Shown piece after piece: positions 55,040 to 63,761 of a DNA stretch of 64,000 bases. The position numbers and the translations under genes are program-made. Under the pieces are notes generated by a model that worked only from the letters and a program-made list of their open reading frames with translations, was not told where the DNA came from and searched no databases. This DNA is from Ferrimonas kyonanensis DSM 18153 (GTDB taxonomy: Bacteria; Pseudomonadota; Gammaproteobacteria; Enterobacterales; Shewanellaceae), in contig NZ_KE384363.1 of assembly GCF_000425405.1 (NCBI RefSeq), forward strand, positions 310,001-374,000, in the 5' to 3' direction. Positions within the stretch are counted from its first letter, which is position 1, and each line of letters opens with the position of its first letter.

Positions 55040-56551
55040 ATGATTCAACGACTATGGCAGCTGGGACGCTACATTCGCCACGGATGGCAATGGTTTATTC
55101 TGATACAAATTTTGAGCCTGCTCGGCATCAGCCTGGCATGCTGGCATTCGATCTCCAACGGGCTGGACACTCGACTGGAGAGCATAGTGCTGTCCACTCA
55201 GGACTACTACCGCCGCGCCTCTGGCGAGCTCGACACCCTCAGCCGGGAGATCGTCCCCAACCGCTGTGATAAAGACGCCCAGTACCGCCTGACCCAGGCC
55301 GCCATCCGCTCCAATGCCTTCGACTACCTGGCCTACCTCAGCGACGAAGCCGGCTATTGCCGCGCCGCCAATAACCCGCTGTCACCGATGTTCATCGGCG
55401 AACTCCTCGACAGCCAGAGCGGGCCGATCTGGATCGGCAGCGACGACCGCGCCCTGGTGCCTCACCAGGTGTTTATCGCCCAGCTGGCGCCGGGAACCTA
55501 CCTGATCGGAGTGGCCAAAACCGTCCACCTGCTTGAGCGGCTGTTCTCCTACCACTACCAACGGCTTCAGGCGCAACTGTCCCTGTACGTGGACAACCGA
55601 TTGCTGTATCAGCAAGACAGCATCGATGGTCAGCCCCTGCTGACCATGCAGCGCCAGTTGAGCATTGGTAATGTCCGCGCCGACATCAACTATGTGCCCC
55701 AGCCCCTGCACGCCATCTGGATGGAGTGGGTCATCTACGGGGTTCCCCTGATGCTGCTGCTGGGGATGAGCATGCCGGCGATGTTGGTGTATCGACGCAG
55801 TCACAAGGGAGTGTTTCTGGACGATTTGAACCTCGCCTATCGTCGCAATGAAATCTATCCGGTGCTGCAACCCATTGTCGACGCCGGCACCCGCCAGCCT
55901 GTGGGCTATGAATTGATGGCCCGCTGGCAGCACCCCACCATGGGCCCTATCACCCCGGACACCTTCATTCCGATGATGGAGCGCTTCGGGCGCCTGGATC
56001 AATTGCTGCAAGAACTCACCAGCCAGGTGCAACGACAGCTCCCCAGCGATTGCTACCTGAGCATCAACCTGTCGGCCAACCAACTGACCCACAGCCTCAG
56101 GGATCCCGCCAGTTTCATTCTCGAATTAACCAACCGGCTCGGCATCCTGCCACAGCAACTGATGATTGAGATCACCGAACGTGAGGCGCTGGACTACGAC
56201 AACCCCAGCCTGCTGGCCACCCTGATGGAACTCAAGCAGGCGGGGATCAAGCTGGCCTTCGACGATTTTGGTACCGGCCATAACGGCATCGCCTGCCTGA
56301 AGCTGTTTGCCCCGGATTACATCAAGATCGACAAGAGCTACGTGCATACCATTCACAGCGACGCCATTCAGGGCCCGGTGCTGGACTCCATCATTCAGCT
56401 GGCCAACACCATGGGCATCGGCATCATCGCCGAAGGGGTGGAGACCGAGCAGCAACGCCAGTACCTGCTCAGCCGTGGCGTCATCCATCAACAAGGGTTC
56501 CTGTACTCCAAACCAAAGCGCACTGGTCACATTTTCGCCGCCGAAGACTAA
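55040..56551 (+). CDS. CSS-motif EAL-domain cyclic-di-GMP phosphodiesterase
   Basis: A 503-residue membrane signalling enzyme. One N-terminal helix (FILIQILSLLGISLACW), a periplasmic CSS-type domain with paired Cys (NRCDKDAQ and GYCRAANN) that may form a redox-sensitive disulfide, a second helix near residue 235, then an EAL domain. Metal and catalytic residues appear intact: E in GYELMARW (EAL is ELM here), N in LSINLSANQL, E in IEITERE, DDFGTG, K in YIKIDKSY and E in AEGVETE. The N terminus is uncertain: no good Shine-Dalgarno was found, and ATG 54974 would add 22 residues. Confidence 0.88.
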   Translation: MIQRLWQLGRYIRHGWQWFILIQILSLLGISLACWHSISNGLDTRLESIVLSTQDYYRRASGELDTLSREIVPNRCDKDAQYRLTQAAIRSNAFDYLAYLSDEAGYCRAANNPLSPMFIGELLDSQSGPIWIGSDDRALVPHQVFIAQLAPGTYLIGVAKTVHLLERLFSYHYQRLQAQLSLYVDNRLLYQQDSIDGQPLLTMQRQLSIGNVRADINYVPQPLHAIWMEWVIYGVPLMLLLGMSMPAMLVYRRSHKGVFLDDLNLAYRRNEIYPVLQPIVDAGTRQPVGYELMARWQHPTMGPITPDTFIPMMERFGRLDQLLQELTSQVQRQLPSDCYLSINLSANQLTHSLRDPASFILELTNRLGILPQQLMIEITEREALDYDNPSLLATLMELKQAGIKLAFDDFGTGHNGIACLKLFAPDYIKIDKSYVHTIHSDAIQGPVLDSIIQLANTMGIGIIAEGVETEQQRQYLLSRGVIHQQGFLYSKPKRTGHIFAAED

Positions 56552-56567
56552 GCCATTGCCGTAACTG

Positions 56568-57452
56568 TCAATCCGGCAACTGCTGCAGCACAAAGTCAAT
56601 GAACTGACGGACACACTGGCTTAAGTAGCGGTGAGACTGATACACCACGTACATATTGCCTGAGGGGATCTCAAACTCGGGAAACAACACCCTCAGTTGC
56701 TGCCGTTCAACATAAGGCTCAACCAGAGGCCTTGGCAGCTTGGCGATCCCCACTCCGGCCACGGCGGCTTCAATCAGAAGCTGAGTGGCGTCCGCGGCGT
56801 ACCGCCCTCGAACCGGCACATCCAACTGTTGCTGTTCCGATCGAAAGTGCCAGCTTTGCCCCTGAACGGCATTGCCCCATAACACACATTGATGATCCGT
56901 CAGTTGCCGGGGATGGACAGGAGCACCATGGCGAGCCAGATAATCGTGGCTGGCACAACACACACTGATCTTAGGGAGCAGCCGTCTGGCCACCAAACTG
57001 GAGTCACTCAGTACACCGGACCGAAACGCCACATCAATCCGCTCTTCAATCAAGTCCACCTGATGGTCGGTAAGTTTCAGCTCAATATCAACCTCGGGGT
57101 ATCTCATCAGGAACGCGTTGATCCAGGGTTGAACATACATAACGGCAAAATCCAGCGGTGCGGTTATTCGCAACCGGCCCTTGGGGTATGTCTGTGCCTG
57201 ACTGACCCATTGGTTGGCCTCCTCAATGCCCAGCATGTGCTGATGACAATGACAAAAATACTGCTCTCCGGCATCGGTTAGCGACAACTTCCGGGTGCTA
57301 CGATTCAGCAGACGCACGCCCAAATTGGCCTCCAACTGCTGTACTTTGCGGCTTACCGTGGTAGGCGGCATGGACAGCAGTTTTCCGGCCCCCACAAAGC
57401 TGCCCGCTTCAACCACCCGCACAAACACATTCACATCATTGAGGTTCACCAC
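56568..57452 (-). CDS. LysR-family transcriptional regulator
   Basis: A 294-residue regulator. The first of two GTG codons at 57452 is used because AAGG sits five bases upstream; the longest frame starts at TTG. The N-terminal winged helix is DVNVFVRVVEAGSFVGAGKLLSMPPTTVSRKVQQLEANLGVRLLNRSTRKLSLT, and the rest is the effector-binding domain. It is divergent from the pirin-isochorismatase pair, with an inverted repeat between, so it probably controls that pair. The effector is unknown. Confidence 0.92.
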   Translation of the reverse strand: MVNLNDVNVFVRVVEAGSFVGAGKLLSMPPTTVSRKVQQLEANLGVRLLNRSTRKLSLTDAGEQYFCHCHQHMLGIEEANQWVSQAQTYPKGRLRITAPLDFAVMYVQPWINAFLMRYPEVDIELKLTDHQVDLIEERIDVAFRSGVLSDSSLVARRLLPKISVCCASHDYLARHGAPVHPRQLTDHQCVLWGNAVQGQSWHFRSEQQQLDVPVRGRYAADATQLLIEAAVAGVGIAKLPRPLVEPYVERQQLRVLFPEFEIPSGNMYVVYQSHRYLSQCVRQFIDFVLQQLPD

Positions 57453-57484
57453 ATTTACCTTCAAATATGGGATAGAGAAGTTCA

Positions 57485-57507
57485 ATTATACCATCTAATC
57501 ATATAAT
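57485..57507. promoter_or_regulatory. Candidate LysR operator overlapping the pirin promoter
   Basis: ATTATA-N11-TATAAT is a perfect inverted repeat with the T-N11-A spacing usual for LysR-type boxes, inside the 103-bp divergent gap. The right arm is also a consensus -10 hexamer for the pirin gene. Confidence 0.5.
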
Positions 57508-57555
57508 CATTTGCTCTCTACACTGTGGTCATTACCCGTACAAAGAGCTACCTCC

Positions 57556-58401
57556 ATGAGCCGTCAACTGCAACAGATTCGTTCAGGCCAGACTCATCCT
57601 CCGGTCGCCCATTACATCTCGCCCAGCACCCTCACCCAGTTGAATCCCTTCGTGTTGTGGGATCATTTCATGATTACCAATACCATCGAAACCGCAGAGT
57701 TTGGGTTTCACGGCCACTCCGGTGTTGCCGCCATCAGCTACCCACTGGTAGGTGACATCGAGCACACCGACAGCAGTGGTCACAGCGGCCATCTGTTTGC
57801 CGGTGGCATCCAGATCATGAGTGCAGGAAAAGGCGTGATTCATAAAGAGGTCGTGCATCCACAGCAAGGCCACGCAGAAGCATTCCAGCTTTGGACCCTG
57901 CTGCCACAACAGAGTGCCGAGATGGGTTCCGTGACCTACGCAACGGCTCAAAAATCGGCCTTACCCGTGGTCACTGATTCAGGCTCCACCACTCGAGTGC
58001 TGATAGGAGAGCATCAACGGCAGCGCAGCCCAATTCAGCACTGCATCGATATGACCTACCTTCATATCGCCATTGACGCAGGCGCCCGCTGGACACACCA
58101 AAGTCCGGAGCTACACGCCACCGCGTTTGTGTTTTGCCGATCCGGCCGTCTGTTGGTCGGCGATGCGCAACTCAAGTCCGGTCAACTGGGCGTATTCCGC
58201 GCAGGCAGTGAGCACATTGAAATCGAGGCCACCGACGTGGCCGCCGAGTTTCTGTTGATCAGCGGGCAACCGCTGACACAGCCGATAATCAGCAGCGGCG
58301 CCTCAATTCACTCCAGTCAGGAAAACCTGCTGGCTGGCACCAATGAAGTACAACGCTTACTACAGGCTTTGCGCCACAACACACCACCCACAGAGAGGTA
58401 A
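57556..58401 (+). CDS. Pirin-family cupin protein
   Basis: A 281-residue bicupin. The metal-binding N-terminal segment FGFHGHSGVAAISYPLVGDIEHTDSSG, followed by GGIQIMSAGKGVIHKE, is the pirin signature with its His/Glu ligands. The second cupin (residues 160-240) is more diverged. Bacterial pirins include quercetin dioxygenases and metabolic regulators, so the activity is not fixed by sequence. The gene ends 4 bp before the next, so the two are an operon facing the LysR gene. Confidence 0.88.
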   Translation: MSRQLQQIRSGQTHPPVAHYISPSTLTQLNPFVLWDHFMITNTIETAEFGFHGHSGVAAISYPLVGDIEHTDSSGHSGHLFAGGIQIMSAGKGVIHKEVVHPQQGHAEAFQLWTLLPQQSAEMGSVTYATAQKSALPVVTDSGSTTRVLIGEHQRQRSPIQHCIDMTYLHIAIDAGARWTHQSPELHATAFVFCRSGRLLVGDAQLKSGQLGVFRAGSEHIEIEATDVAAEFLLISGQPLTQPIISSGASIHSSQENLLAGTNEVQRLLQALRHNTPPTER

Positions 58402-58405
58402 TCCC

Positions 58406-59002
58406 ATGACAAATAACACATTTTCCCCAAGCAATGCGACGCTGTTGCTGATCGATCATCAAGTGGGCACCCTAGGTTGGGTCAAGTCCAACTCCCTGGA
58501 TGAGATTAAGCGGCATACCGTCGCCCTGGCCCGATCGGCCATCGTCACCGGCATGCCGCTCATTCTGACCTCCAGCCAAGAGGATCAAGTTCAAGGGCCA
58601 CTGTTTGACGAACTGATTGACACCGCCCCAGAGGCTTACGCCAATCGAGTTCAACGTGCTGGCATCGTCGACGCCATGAAGGACGCCAATTTCGCCAATG
58701 CCGTTTCCGCCACCGGTCGCAACAACCTGATCATTGCCGGCATCACCACCGACGTCTGTGTGGTCTACCCGGCGATCACCGCAGTACAGGCGGGGTATAA
58801 CGTCCAGGTCGTCGTCGACGGTTCCGGCTCTCCGACCACTCTTGCCGACGAAACGGCGTTAAGGAGGATGGAATCCCACGGCATCACCCTGACCACCACC
58901 AATCAGTTGATCGCCGAACTGGCTCAGGACTGGAGCAGCGACAACGGTCAAAAGCTGATGCAAGTGCTGTTTGAAGAGGTGTTGTCCAAACAGGGGGGAT
59001 AG
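58406..59002 (+). CDS. Isochorismatase-like cysteine hydrolase (YcaC type)
   Basis: A 198-residue hydrolase. ATG 58406 has GAGAGG upstream. Asp of the triad is in LLLIDHQVG, the nucleophile Cys in GITTDVCVVYPA, preceded by the cis-peptide region LIIAGI. The family cleaves amide or vinyl-ether bonds; YcaC-like members have no defined substrate. It is co-transcribed with the pirin gene. Confidence 0.87.
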   Translation: MTNNTFSPSNATLLLIDHQVGTLGWVKSNSLDEIKRHTVALARSAIVTGMPLILTSSQEDQVQGPLFDELIDTAPEAYANRVQRAGIVDAMKDANFANAVSATGRNNLIIAGITTDVCVVYPAITAVQAGYNVQVVVDGSGSPTTLADETALRRMESHGITLTTTNQLIAELAQDWSSDNGQKLMQVLFEEVLSKQGG

Positions 59003-59029
59003 GTTAACCGCTCAGCGGTGAACGTGATC

Positions 59030-59056
59030 AAAAAAGCACCGCCGAAGCGGTGCTTT
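59030..59056. terminator. Bidirectional terminator between the hydrolase and porin genes
   Basis: AAAGCACCGC-CGAA-GCGGTGCTTT, with extra A residues on the left that give a T tract on the minus strand. Confidence 0.85.
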
Positions 59057-59092
59057 GTCTTTACAGGGTATTGCAGGATGTTGAATCCGAAC

Positions 59093-59115
59093 CTGGCAGC
59101 CACAGTGGCTGCCAG
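59093..59115 (-). other. Hairpin just after the porin stop
   Basis: CTGGCAGCCA-CAG-TGGCTGCCAG, a perfect 10-bp stem 8 bp from the porin stop and without a T run. It is probably the first part of the porin 3' end, followed by the terminator at 59030-59056. Confidence 0.6.
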
Positions 59116-59122
59116 CCAGGAT

Positions 59123-60307
59123 TTAGAAGCTGGCGCTGGCCCACAGCCACAGCTTATCGGTATCGACTTTGATGTCACCGGCATCGTACATGGCGTACTT
59201 CACACCCAGGGTGTAGTGCTTAGCCACCTTGGTGGTGTAGCTCAAATCGATTTCGCTACCGAAGTCATCGGCAGAGGTACCTTCATCGGCAGTGAAGTCG
59301 TGGTAGATCACCGCGAACTTGCCGCCCAGTGCCTTACCGGACACGCCACCGTACAAGTCCACCAGACCCTCTTTCGGGGTGGTCAGGAACATGTCAGCCC
59401 AGCCGTTAAACTTGTGCAGCGTCGCCAGAGGCGTGCTGAAGCCGTAGTCACCGCTGTCGGAACCCAGCACTTCGTAACCCAGCTTGGCGGTCAGGCCGGC
59501 AAAGGTCGCCGCGCCTTCAATCAGGTAGTAGTCGGCTTCGTAACCGGACGCATCGTCTTCCTGAGTGGCGTATTCCAACTGGTACTTAACCGGCAGATCA
59601 CCCAGCTTGGTGCCACCGGCAAAACGCACACCGTAGGTGTCCAGACCGTTGTCGGTGTTGTTGTCCACTTCCAGCAGGTAGGCGTAGGCGCTCAGTTTAC
59701 CGAAGGCGGTGTTGTAGCCGATGTTAACCAGGTGATCCTGGGAATCGACGTCTTTCTCTTCGGCGAAGATGCGGTTGCGCTGATTGATGTAGACGTAGTT
59801 CAGGGTCAGGTCTTTGGCCGGAGTCAACAACAGGTTGACGCCATCAAAGGTCTGACGATCCTGACGCCAGCCAACGTGGCCAACGAAGCGGTGGTTATCC
59901 AGAGTCACAACCTGACGACCCAGGGTACCCTTGAACATGCCACGCTGATAGCGCAGGAACGCCTGGTCCAGCTCGGTGGTGTTTGGATCGGCAATCACCG
60001 AGTACTCCGGCTTGTTGCCAATCTTGTCGTTGTAGTCGTTGACACCGAAGGCATCGCGGGAGTCTTCAAACTCAACCAGGGCAGAGAATCCCTGGTAAGC
60101 GGCCGTTTCCATGGTCAGGCGGGTACGCAGGGTCAGGGCATCGGCGTCTTTGAGCGCGTTGTCCTGGCTGACGTTTTCATAACGCAGGCGGGCATCCAGC
60201 TTGACCGTGCTCTGGGCAACCGCGTCGGCGAGGGACGCCGGCTCAGCGGCAACGGCAGCGGTGGACAGAGCCAGCATAGGCAGAGTTGCCAGGTAGCGTA
60301 GTTTCAT
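59123..60307 (-). CDS. Outer-membrane porin (alginate-export-like beta barrel)
   Basis: A 394-residue outer-membrane protein. ATG 60307 is used because AGGAG lies six bases upstream; an ATG at 60313 is too close to it. The signal peptide ends at AAVAA. ARLRYENVSQDNALKDADALTLRTRL, LGRQVVTLDNHRFVGHVGWRQDRQTFDGV and an aromatic C terminus (LWLWASASF) fit the alginate-export-like porin fold. No terminator lies between napB and this gene, so it may be the last gene of the nap operon. The solute is unknown; nitrate or nitrite passage is a guess from context. Confidence 0.82.
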   Translation of the reverse strand: MKLRYLATLPMLALSTAAVAAEPASLADAVAQSTVKLDARLRYENVSQDNALKDADALTLRTRLTMETAAYQGFSALVEFEDSRDAFGVNDYNDKIGNKPEYSVIADPNTTELDQAFLRYQRGMFKGTLGRQVVTLDNHRFVGHVGWRQDRQTFDGVNLLLTPAKDLTLNYVYINQRNRIFAEEKDVDSQDHLVNIGYNTAFGKLSAYAYLLEVDNNTDNGLDTYGVRFAGGTKLGDLPVKYQLEYATQEDDASGYEADYYLIEGAATFAGLTAKLGYEVLGSDSGDYGFSTPLATLHKFNGWADMFLTTPKEGLVDLYGGVSGKALGGKFAVIYHDFTADEGTSADDFGSEIDLSYTTKVAKHYTLGVKYAMYDAGDIKVDTDKLWLWASASF

Positions 60308-60334
60308 TTTCATCTCCTGTTGTGACATTCCCAG

Positions 60335-60354
60335 GGGGCAGTCTCTGCTGCCCC
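60335..60354 (-). other. Intercistronic hairpin between napB and the porin gene
   Basis: GGGGCAG-TCTCTG-CTGCCCC with no T tract in either direction. It is more like an mRNA-processing or stability element than a terminator. Confidence 0.5.
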
Positions 60355-60369
60355 TCTTGTGGGGTGTAA

Positions 60370-60744
60370 TTAGCGTGCGGCGACGTTATCGGCCTGCGGC
60401 AGGTGGCAAACGCGGCATTGGTACAGATTGCCTTTCACCTTGCCTTCGACGGTGTGGCTCACCGGCAGCGTGTTCTTCTTCGGCTTGTGGCAGCTCATGC
60501 AGCCATTGCGCTTGAGGTTAATGGGGTAAGTCGCCTTGTGCGGAATCAGCGGCGGCTGGCCGGCAAACACATCGGCAACCACGGCCTTTTTCGGGTAGTT
60601 GGCGATCTCGGCTGCAGCAACCTGAGTATTCACTACCGTGTCACCACGACGGGATTTGGCCTCATTCTGAGGGGCGTCGGCGGCGTTCATCTGACAGCCA
60701 GCCACGATGAAGGCCGCTGCTACCATTATGATTTTTGCTTTCAT
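60370..60744 (-). CDS. napB: Periplasmic nitrate reductase dihaem subunit NapB, with a lipobox
   Basis: A 124-residue small subunit that passes electrons to NapA. Two haem sites CMSCH and CRVCH are present, with the axial His region GQPPLIPHKATYPI and the SHTV segment usual for NapB. The N terminus reads MVAAAFIVAGCQMNA: VAGC fits a lipobox, so this NapB may be lipid-anchored, whereas NapB is normally soluble. A strong hairpin lies between napA and napB. Confidence 0.93.
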   Translation of the reverse strand: MKAKIIMVAAAFIVAGCQMNAADAPQNEAKSRRGDTVVNTQVAAAEIANYPKKAVVADVFAGQPPLIPHKATYPINLKRNGCMSCHKPKKNTLPVSHTVEGKVKGNLYQCRVCHLPQADNVAAR

Positions 60745-60756
60745 TGGTCTCTCCAG

Positions 60757-60777
60757 AGGTGCCGCTCGGCGGCACCT
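60757..60777 (-). other. Intercistronic hairpin between napA and napB
   Basis: AGGTGCCGC-TCG-GCGGCACCT, a 9-bp stem ending shortly before the napB Shine-Dalgarno (GGAGAG). No T run follows on the minus strand. It may adjust napA:napB expression. Confidence 0.55.
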
Positions 60778-60788
60778 TCCCTATTCGA

Positions 60789-63272
60789 TTAAGCCTTGAC
60801 GATTTGAACCGGACACTTCTTAAAGTCGGTCTCTTTCGACATCGGATCCGTGGCATCCAGCAGCAGTTTGTTGACCAGCTGCTTGGCATCGCAGAACGGC
60901 ATGAACACCACCCCTTCAGGCATGTCGTAGCGGCCCTTGGTTTCGATGCGGGTGCGCAGTGAACCGCGAGGGCTGGACACCAGCACTTCGTCGCCACGCT
61001 TGAGGCCACGCTTGGCGGCGTCTTCGCTGCTCATGTACACCTTGGCATTGGGGTAAGCGGCATTGAGCTCATCCACACGCCCGGTCATGGTGCCGGTGTG
61101 CCAATGCTCCAACACTCGACCGGTACACAACCACAGGTCGTAGTCGGCACTCAGGTCTTCCGCCGGTCCCTCATAGGGGTTGGCAATGATCATCGCCTTG
61201 CCATCTGGCTTACCGTAGAACTCGAAGCCGCTGCCTGGCTTAACGTAAGGGTCCAGGCCCTCTTTGAAGCGCCACAGAGTCTCTTTGCCATCAATCACCG
61301 GCCAGCGCAGACCTTCACCGAAGTAGTCATCGAAGGCACCCAAATCATGCTGGTGACCGCGAGTAAAGTCGGCGTACTCTTCAAACAGGCCTTTCTGCAG
61401 GTAGAAGCCCAGAGACTTGGACTCGTCGTTGTACTTGCCTTTGCAGTCAGAGACCGGGAACTTGTCCACCACGCCGTTACCAAACAGCACGTCGAACATG
61501 GTCTTGCCGCGGTATTCCGGCTTGGCAGCCAGCAACTCTTCCGGCCATACCTCTTCCATCTTGAAGTACTTGGAGAACTCCACCACCTGCAGGACGTCGG
61601 AGCGGGCTCCGGGCACCGGCTTCACCAGCTGATGCCAGTACTGGCCACGACGCTCGGCGTTACCGTAGGCGCCCTCTTTCTCCACCCACATGGCGGTGGG
61701 CAGTACCAGGTCGGCCATGGAAGCGGTCACGGTCATGTAGGAGTCGGACACCACAATGAAGTTTTCCGGATTCAGGAACCCTGGCAGGGTCTCTTCATTG
61801 ATGTTGGGGCCGGCCTGCAGGTTGTTGGTGACCTGGGTCCAGTAGCAGTTCAACTTGCCATCTTTGAGCATGCGGCTCTGCAGCACCGCGTGGTAACCCG
61901 GCTTTGGCGGAATGGTGCCTTCCGGCAACTGCCAACGCTTCTCGGTAATGTCGCGATGGGGCTTCTTCATTACCACCATGTCGGCAGGCAGACGGTGGGC
62001 GAAGGTGCCGACTTCACGGGCGGTACCACAGGCAGACGGCTGACCGGTCAGGGAGAACGGGCTGTTGCCGGGCTCGGAGATCTTGCCGGTCAGCAGGTGA
62101 ATGTTGTAGATGGAGTTGTTCACCCAAACACCACGCACGTGCTGGTTGGCGCCCATGCACCACATGCTCATCACCTTACGCTTAGGATCGGCGTAGGCCT
62201 TGGCGATTTTCACCAGCGCATCGGCGTCGACACCGGTCTTTTCAACGGTGTAATCCAGGGTGTAGGTGCTGAGGAACTTGGCGTATTCCTCAAAGCTCAT
62301 CGGCGTCATCTTCTTAGCCGACTTCTGATTCTTGGCCGCCTTTTCACGAGGGTGATCCGGACGCAGGCCGTAACCGATGTCGGTGGTCGCCATGGCAAAC
62401 TTGGTGTGCTTGTTGACGAACTCTTTGTTTACCGCATCGTTTTCGATGATGTAGTTGGCAATGTAGTTCAGCAGAATCAAGTCGGTCTGAGGCTTGAAGA
62501 TCAGGCCGGTATCGGCGATGTCAAAACAGCGGTTCTTATAAGTGGAGATGGCGTGAATCTGCGCGCCAGGATGACCCAGGCGACGCTCGGTGACGCGATT
62601 CCACAATACCGGGTGCGCTTCGGCGGCATTCGAGCCCCACAGCACGAAATCATCGGCATGCTCGATGTCATCGTAACAGCCCATGGGCTCATCGATGCCA
62701 AAGGCACGCAGGAAGCCGACCACCGCCGACGCCATACAGTGGCGGGCGTTAGGGTCGATGTTGTTGGAGCGGAAGCCTGCCTTCATCATCTTAACGGCGG
62801 CATAGCCTTCCCATACGGTCCATTGACCGGAACCAAACATACCGATGGAGCTGGGGCCCTTTTTCTTCAGGGCCGCTTTCCATTTGTCCGCCATGGTTTC
62901 GTAGGCGCGATCCCAGCTTACCGGAGTCAGTTCGCCGTCTTTGGCGTATTGGCCATTTTTCATCCGCAGCAGTGGCGTAGTCAGACGATCCTTGCCGTAC
63001 ATGATCTTGGACAGGTAATAGCCTTTCGCACAGGCCATGCCTTTGTTGACCGGGCTGTCCGGGTTGCCTCGGGTCGCCATGACCTTGTTATCGCGGGTAC
63101 CCACCATAATGGAGCAGCCCACACCGCAGAAGCGGCAGGGCGCCTTGCCCCACTCCAGGTCATCCTTGCCTTCGGCCGCATTCACCGTGGTGACCGGCAA
63201 GATGGCGCCGGCAGCGGTAGCGGCTGCCACCGCCGCATTGGCTTTAATAAACTCGCGTCTGTTCAAGCTCAT
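60789..63272 (-). CDS. napA: Periplasmic nitrate reductase catalytic subunit NapA
   Basis: An 827-residue molybdenum enzyme that reduces nitrate to nitrite in the periplasm. A twin-arginine signal ([20 protein letters not shown]) is followed by the [4Fe-4S] motif CRFCGVGC with a fourth Cys in GMACAKGY. The Mo-ligand Cys is in [10 protein letters not shown]. The C-terminal molybdopterin dinucleotide domain is complete. Length matches E. coli NapA (828). It follows napD closely. Confidence 0.98.
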   Translation of the reverse strand: MSLNRREFIKANAAVAAATAAGAILPVTTVNAAEGKDDLEWGKAPCRFCGVGCSIMVGTRDNKVMATRGNPDSPVNKGMACAKGYYLSKIMYGKDRLTTPLLRMKNGQYAKDGELTPVSWDRAYETMADKWKAALKKKGPSSIGMFGSGQWTVWEGYAAVKMMKAGFRSNNIDPNARHCMASAVVGFLRAFGIDEPMGCYDDIEHADDFVLWGSNAAEAHPVLWNRVTERRLGHPGAQIHAISTYKNRCFDIADTGLIFKPQTDLILLNYIANYIIENDAVNKEFVNKHTKFAMATTDIGYGLRPDHPREKAAKNQKSAKKMTPMSFEEYAKFLSTYTLDYTVEKTGVDADALVKIAKAYADPKRKVMSMWCMGANQHVRGVWVNNSIYNIHLLTGKISEPGNSPFSLTGQPSACGTAREVGTFAHRLPADMVVMKKPHRDITEKRWQLPEGTIPPKPGYHAVLQSRMLKDGKLNCYWTQVTNNLQAGPNINEETLPGFLNPENFIVVSDSYMTVTASMADLVLPTAMWVEKEGAYGNAERRGQYWHQLVKPVPGARSDVLQVVEFSKYFKMEEVWPEELLAAKPEYRGKTMFDVLFGNGVVDKFPVSDCKGKYNDESKSLGFYLQKGLFEEYADFTRGHQHDLGAFDDYFGEGLRWPVIDGKETLWRFKEGLDPYVKPGSGFEFYGKPDGKAMIIANPYEGPAEDLSADYDLWLCTGRVLEHWHTGTMTGRVDELNAAYPNAKVYMSSEDAAKRGLKRGDEVLVSSPRGSLRTRIETKGRYDMPEGVVFMPFCDAKQLVNKLLLDATDPMSKETDFKKCPVQIVKA

Positions 63273-63291
63273 ATCATCCTCTTGATAATTA

Positions 63292-63549
63292 TTAGAGTTG
63301 TTCTACACGGTGATAGGCCAAGCCGGTGTTAATCACTCCGTCTATGGCGCCTATCGCTTCAATTGCTGCATTGGTGCTTTGCTGGCTGTCGCTTTCCAGA
63401 GTGACGACCAGCTTGCCGTCCTCTGTCTGAGAGTGCAGTTCACAGCCAGAGATCTGCGCCAGGGCCGGTACGACCTCAGGCTGTGCCTCTTTATGGCAGT
63501 GGACCACCAGGCCGCTTATGTGAATAGATTCTGTCAAGGTGTTCACCAA
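63292..63549 (-). CDS. napD: NapA signal-peptide chaperone NapD
   Basis: An 85-residue cytoplasmic chaperone that binds the NapA Tat signal peptide and delays export until the cofactor is in place. [31 protein letters not shown] is the NapD family start. It is first in the napDAB order. napC, napF, napG and napH are not in the window, so quinol oxidation must use another donor, such as a CymA-type tetrahaem protein. Confidence 0.95.
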   Translation of the reverse strand: MVNTLTESIHISGLVVHCHKEAQPEVVPALAQISGCELHSQTEDGKLVVTLESDSQQSTNAAIEAIGAIDGVINTGLAYHRVEQL

Positions 63550-63602
63550 CTCGGTTCCAACAAGTTAATAGTGATGGTGTTTTTTTGACCCTGGAGTAAC
63601 CA

Positions 63603-63618
63603 TACCCCTTAGGGGGTA
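63603..63618. promoter_or_regulatory. NarP/NarL 7-2-7 site
   Basis: TACCCCT-TA-GGGGGTA: two inverted heptamers, 2 bp apart, the arrangement NarP needs. The first fits TACYYMT fully; the second fits AKRRGTA except its first base. It is centred about 60 bp before the napD start. Confidence 0.7.
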
Positions 63619-63683
63619 TTCCTTAAGAGATAGGGGACAGGTCGAATTTCTGGCCAAAAAGAGAAAGGTTATTTTTTTAACAT

Positions 63684-63697
63684 TTGATTAATATGAG
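63684..63697. promoter_or_regulatory. FNR-like site
   Basis: TTGAT-TAAT-ATGAG matches eight of ten positions of TTGAT-N4-ATCAA, about 140 bp upstream of napD. Weak. Confidence 0.35.
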
Positions 63698-63745
63698 AAC
63701 TGGGCCCGAACCTTATTCGTGAACAAGTGCGCAGAAATGAGGTTC

Positions 63746-63761
63746 TGTGGCCGGGATCACA
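63746..63761. promoter_or_regulatory. CRP-like site
   Basis: TGTGG-N6-TCACA matches nine of ten core positions of the CRP consensus. It could serve napDAB or a divergent gene beyond the window. In Shewanella CRP controls anaerobic respiration, which makes this plausible. Confidence 0.5.

Noticed and set aside
61098-63332. A 744-residue plus-strand open frame opposite napA
   Set aside because: It is the complement of napA, whose identity is certain. Its product is rich in His, Gln and Val in the way of antisense frames in GC-rich genes, with no recognisable domain or Shine-Dalgarno.
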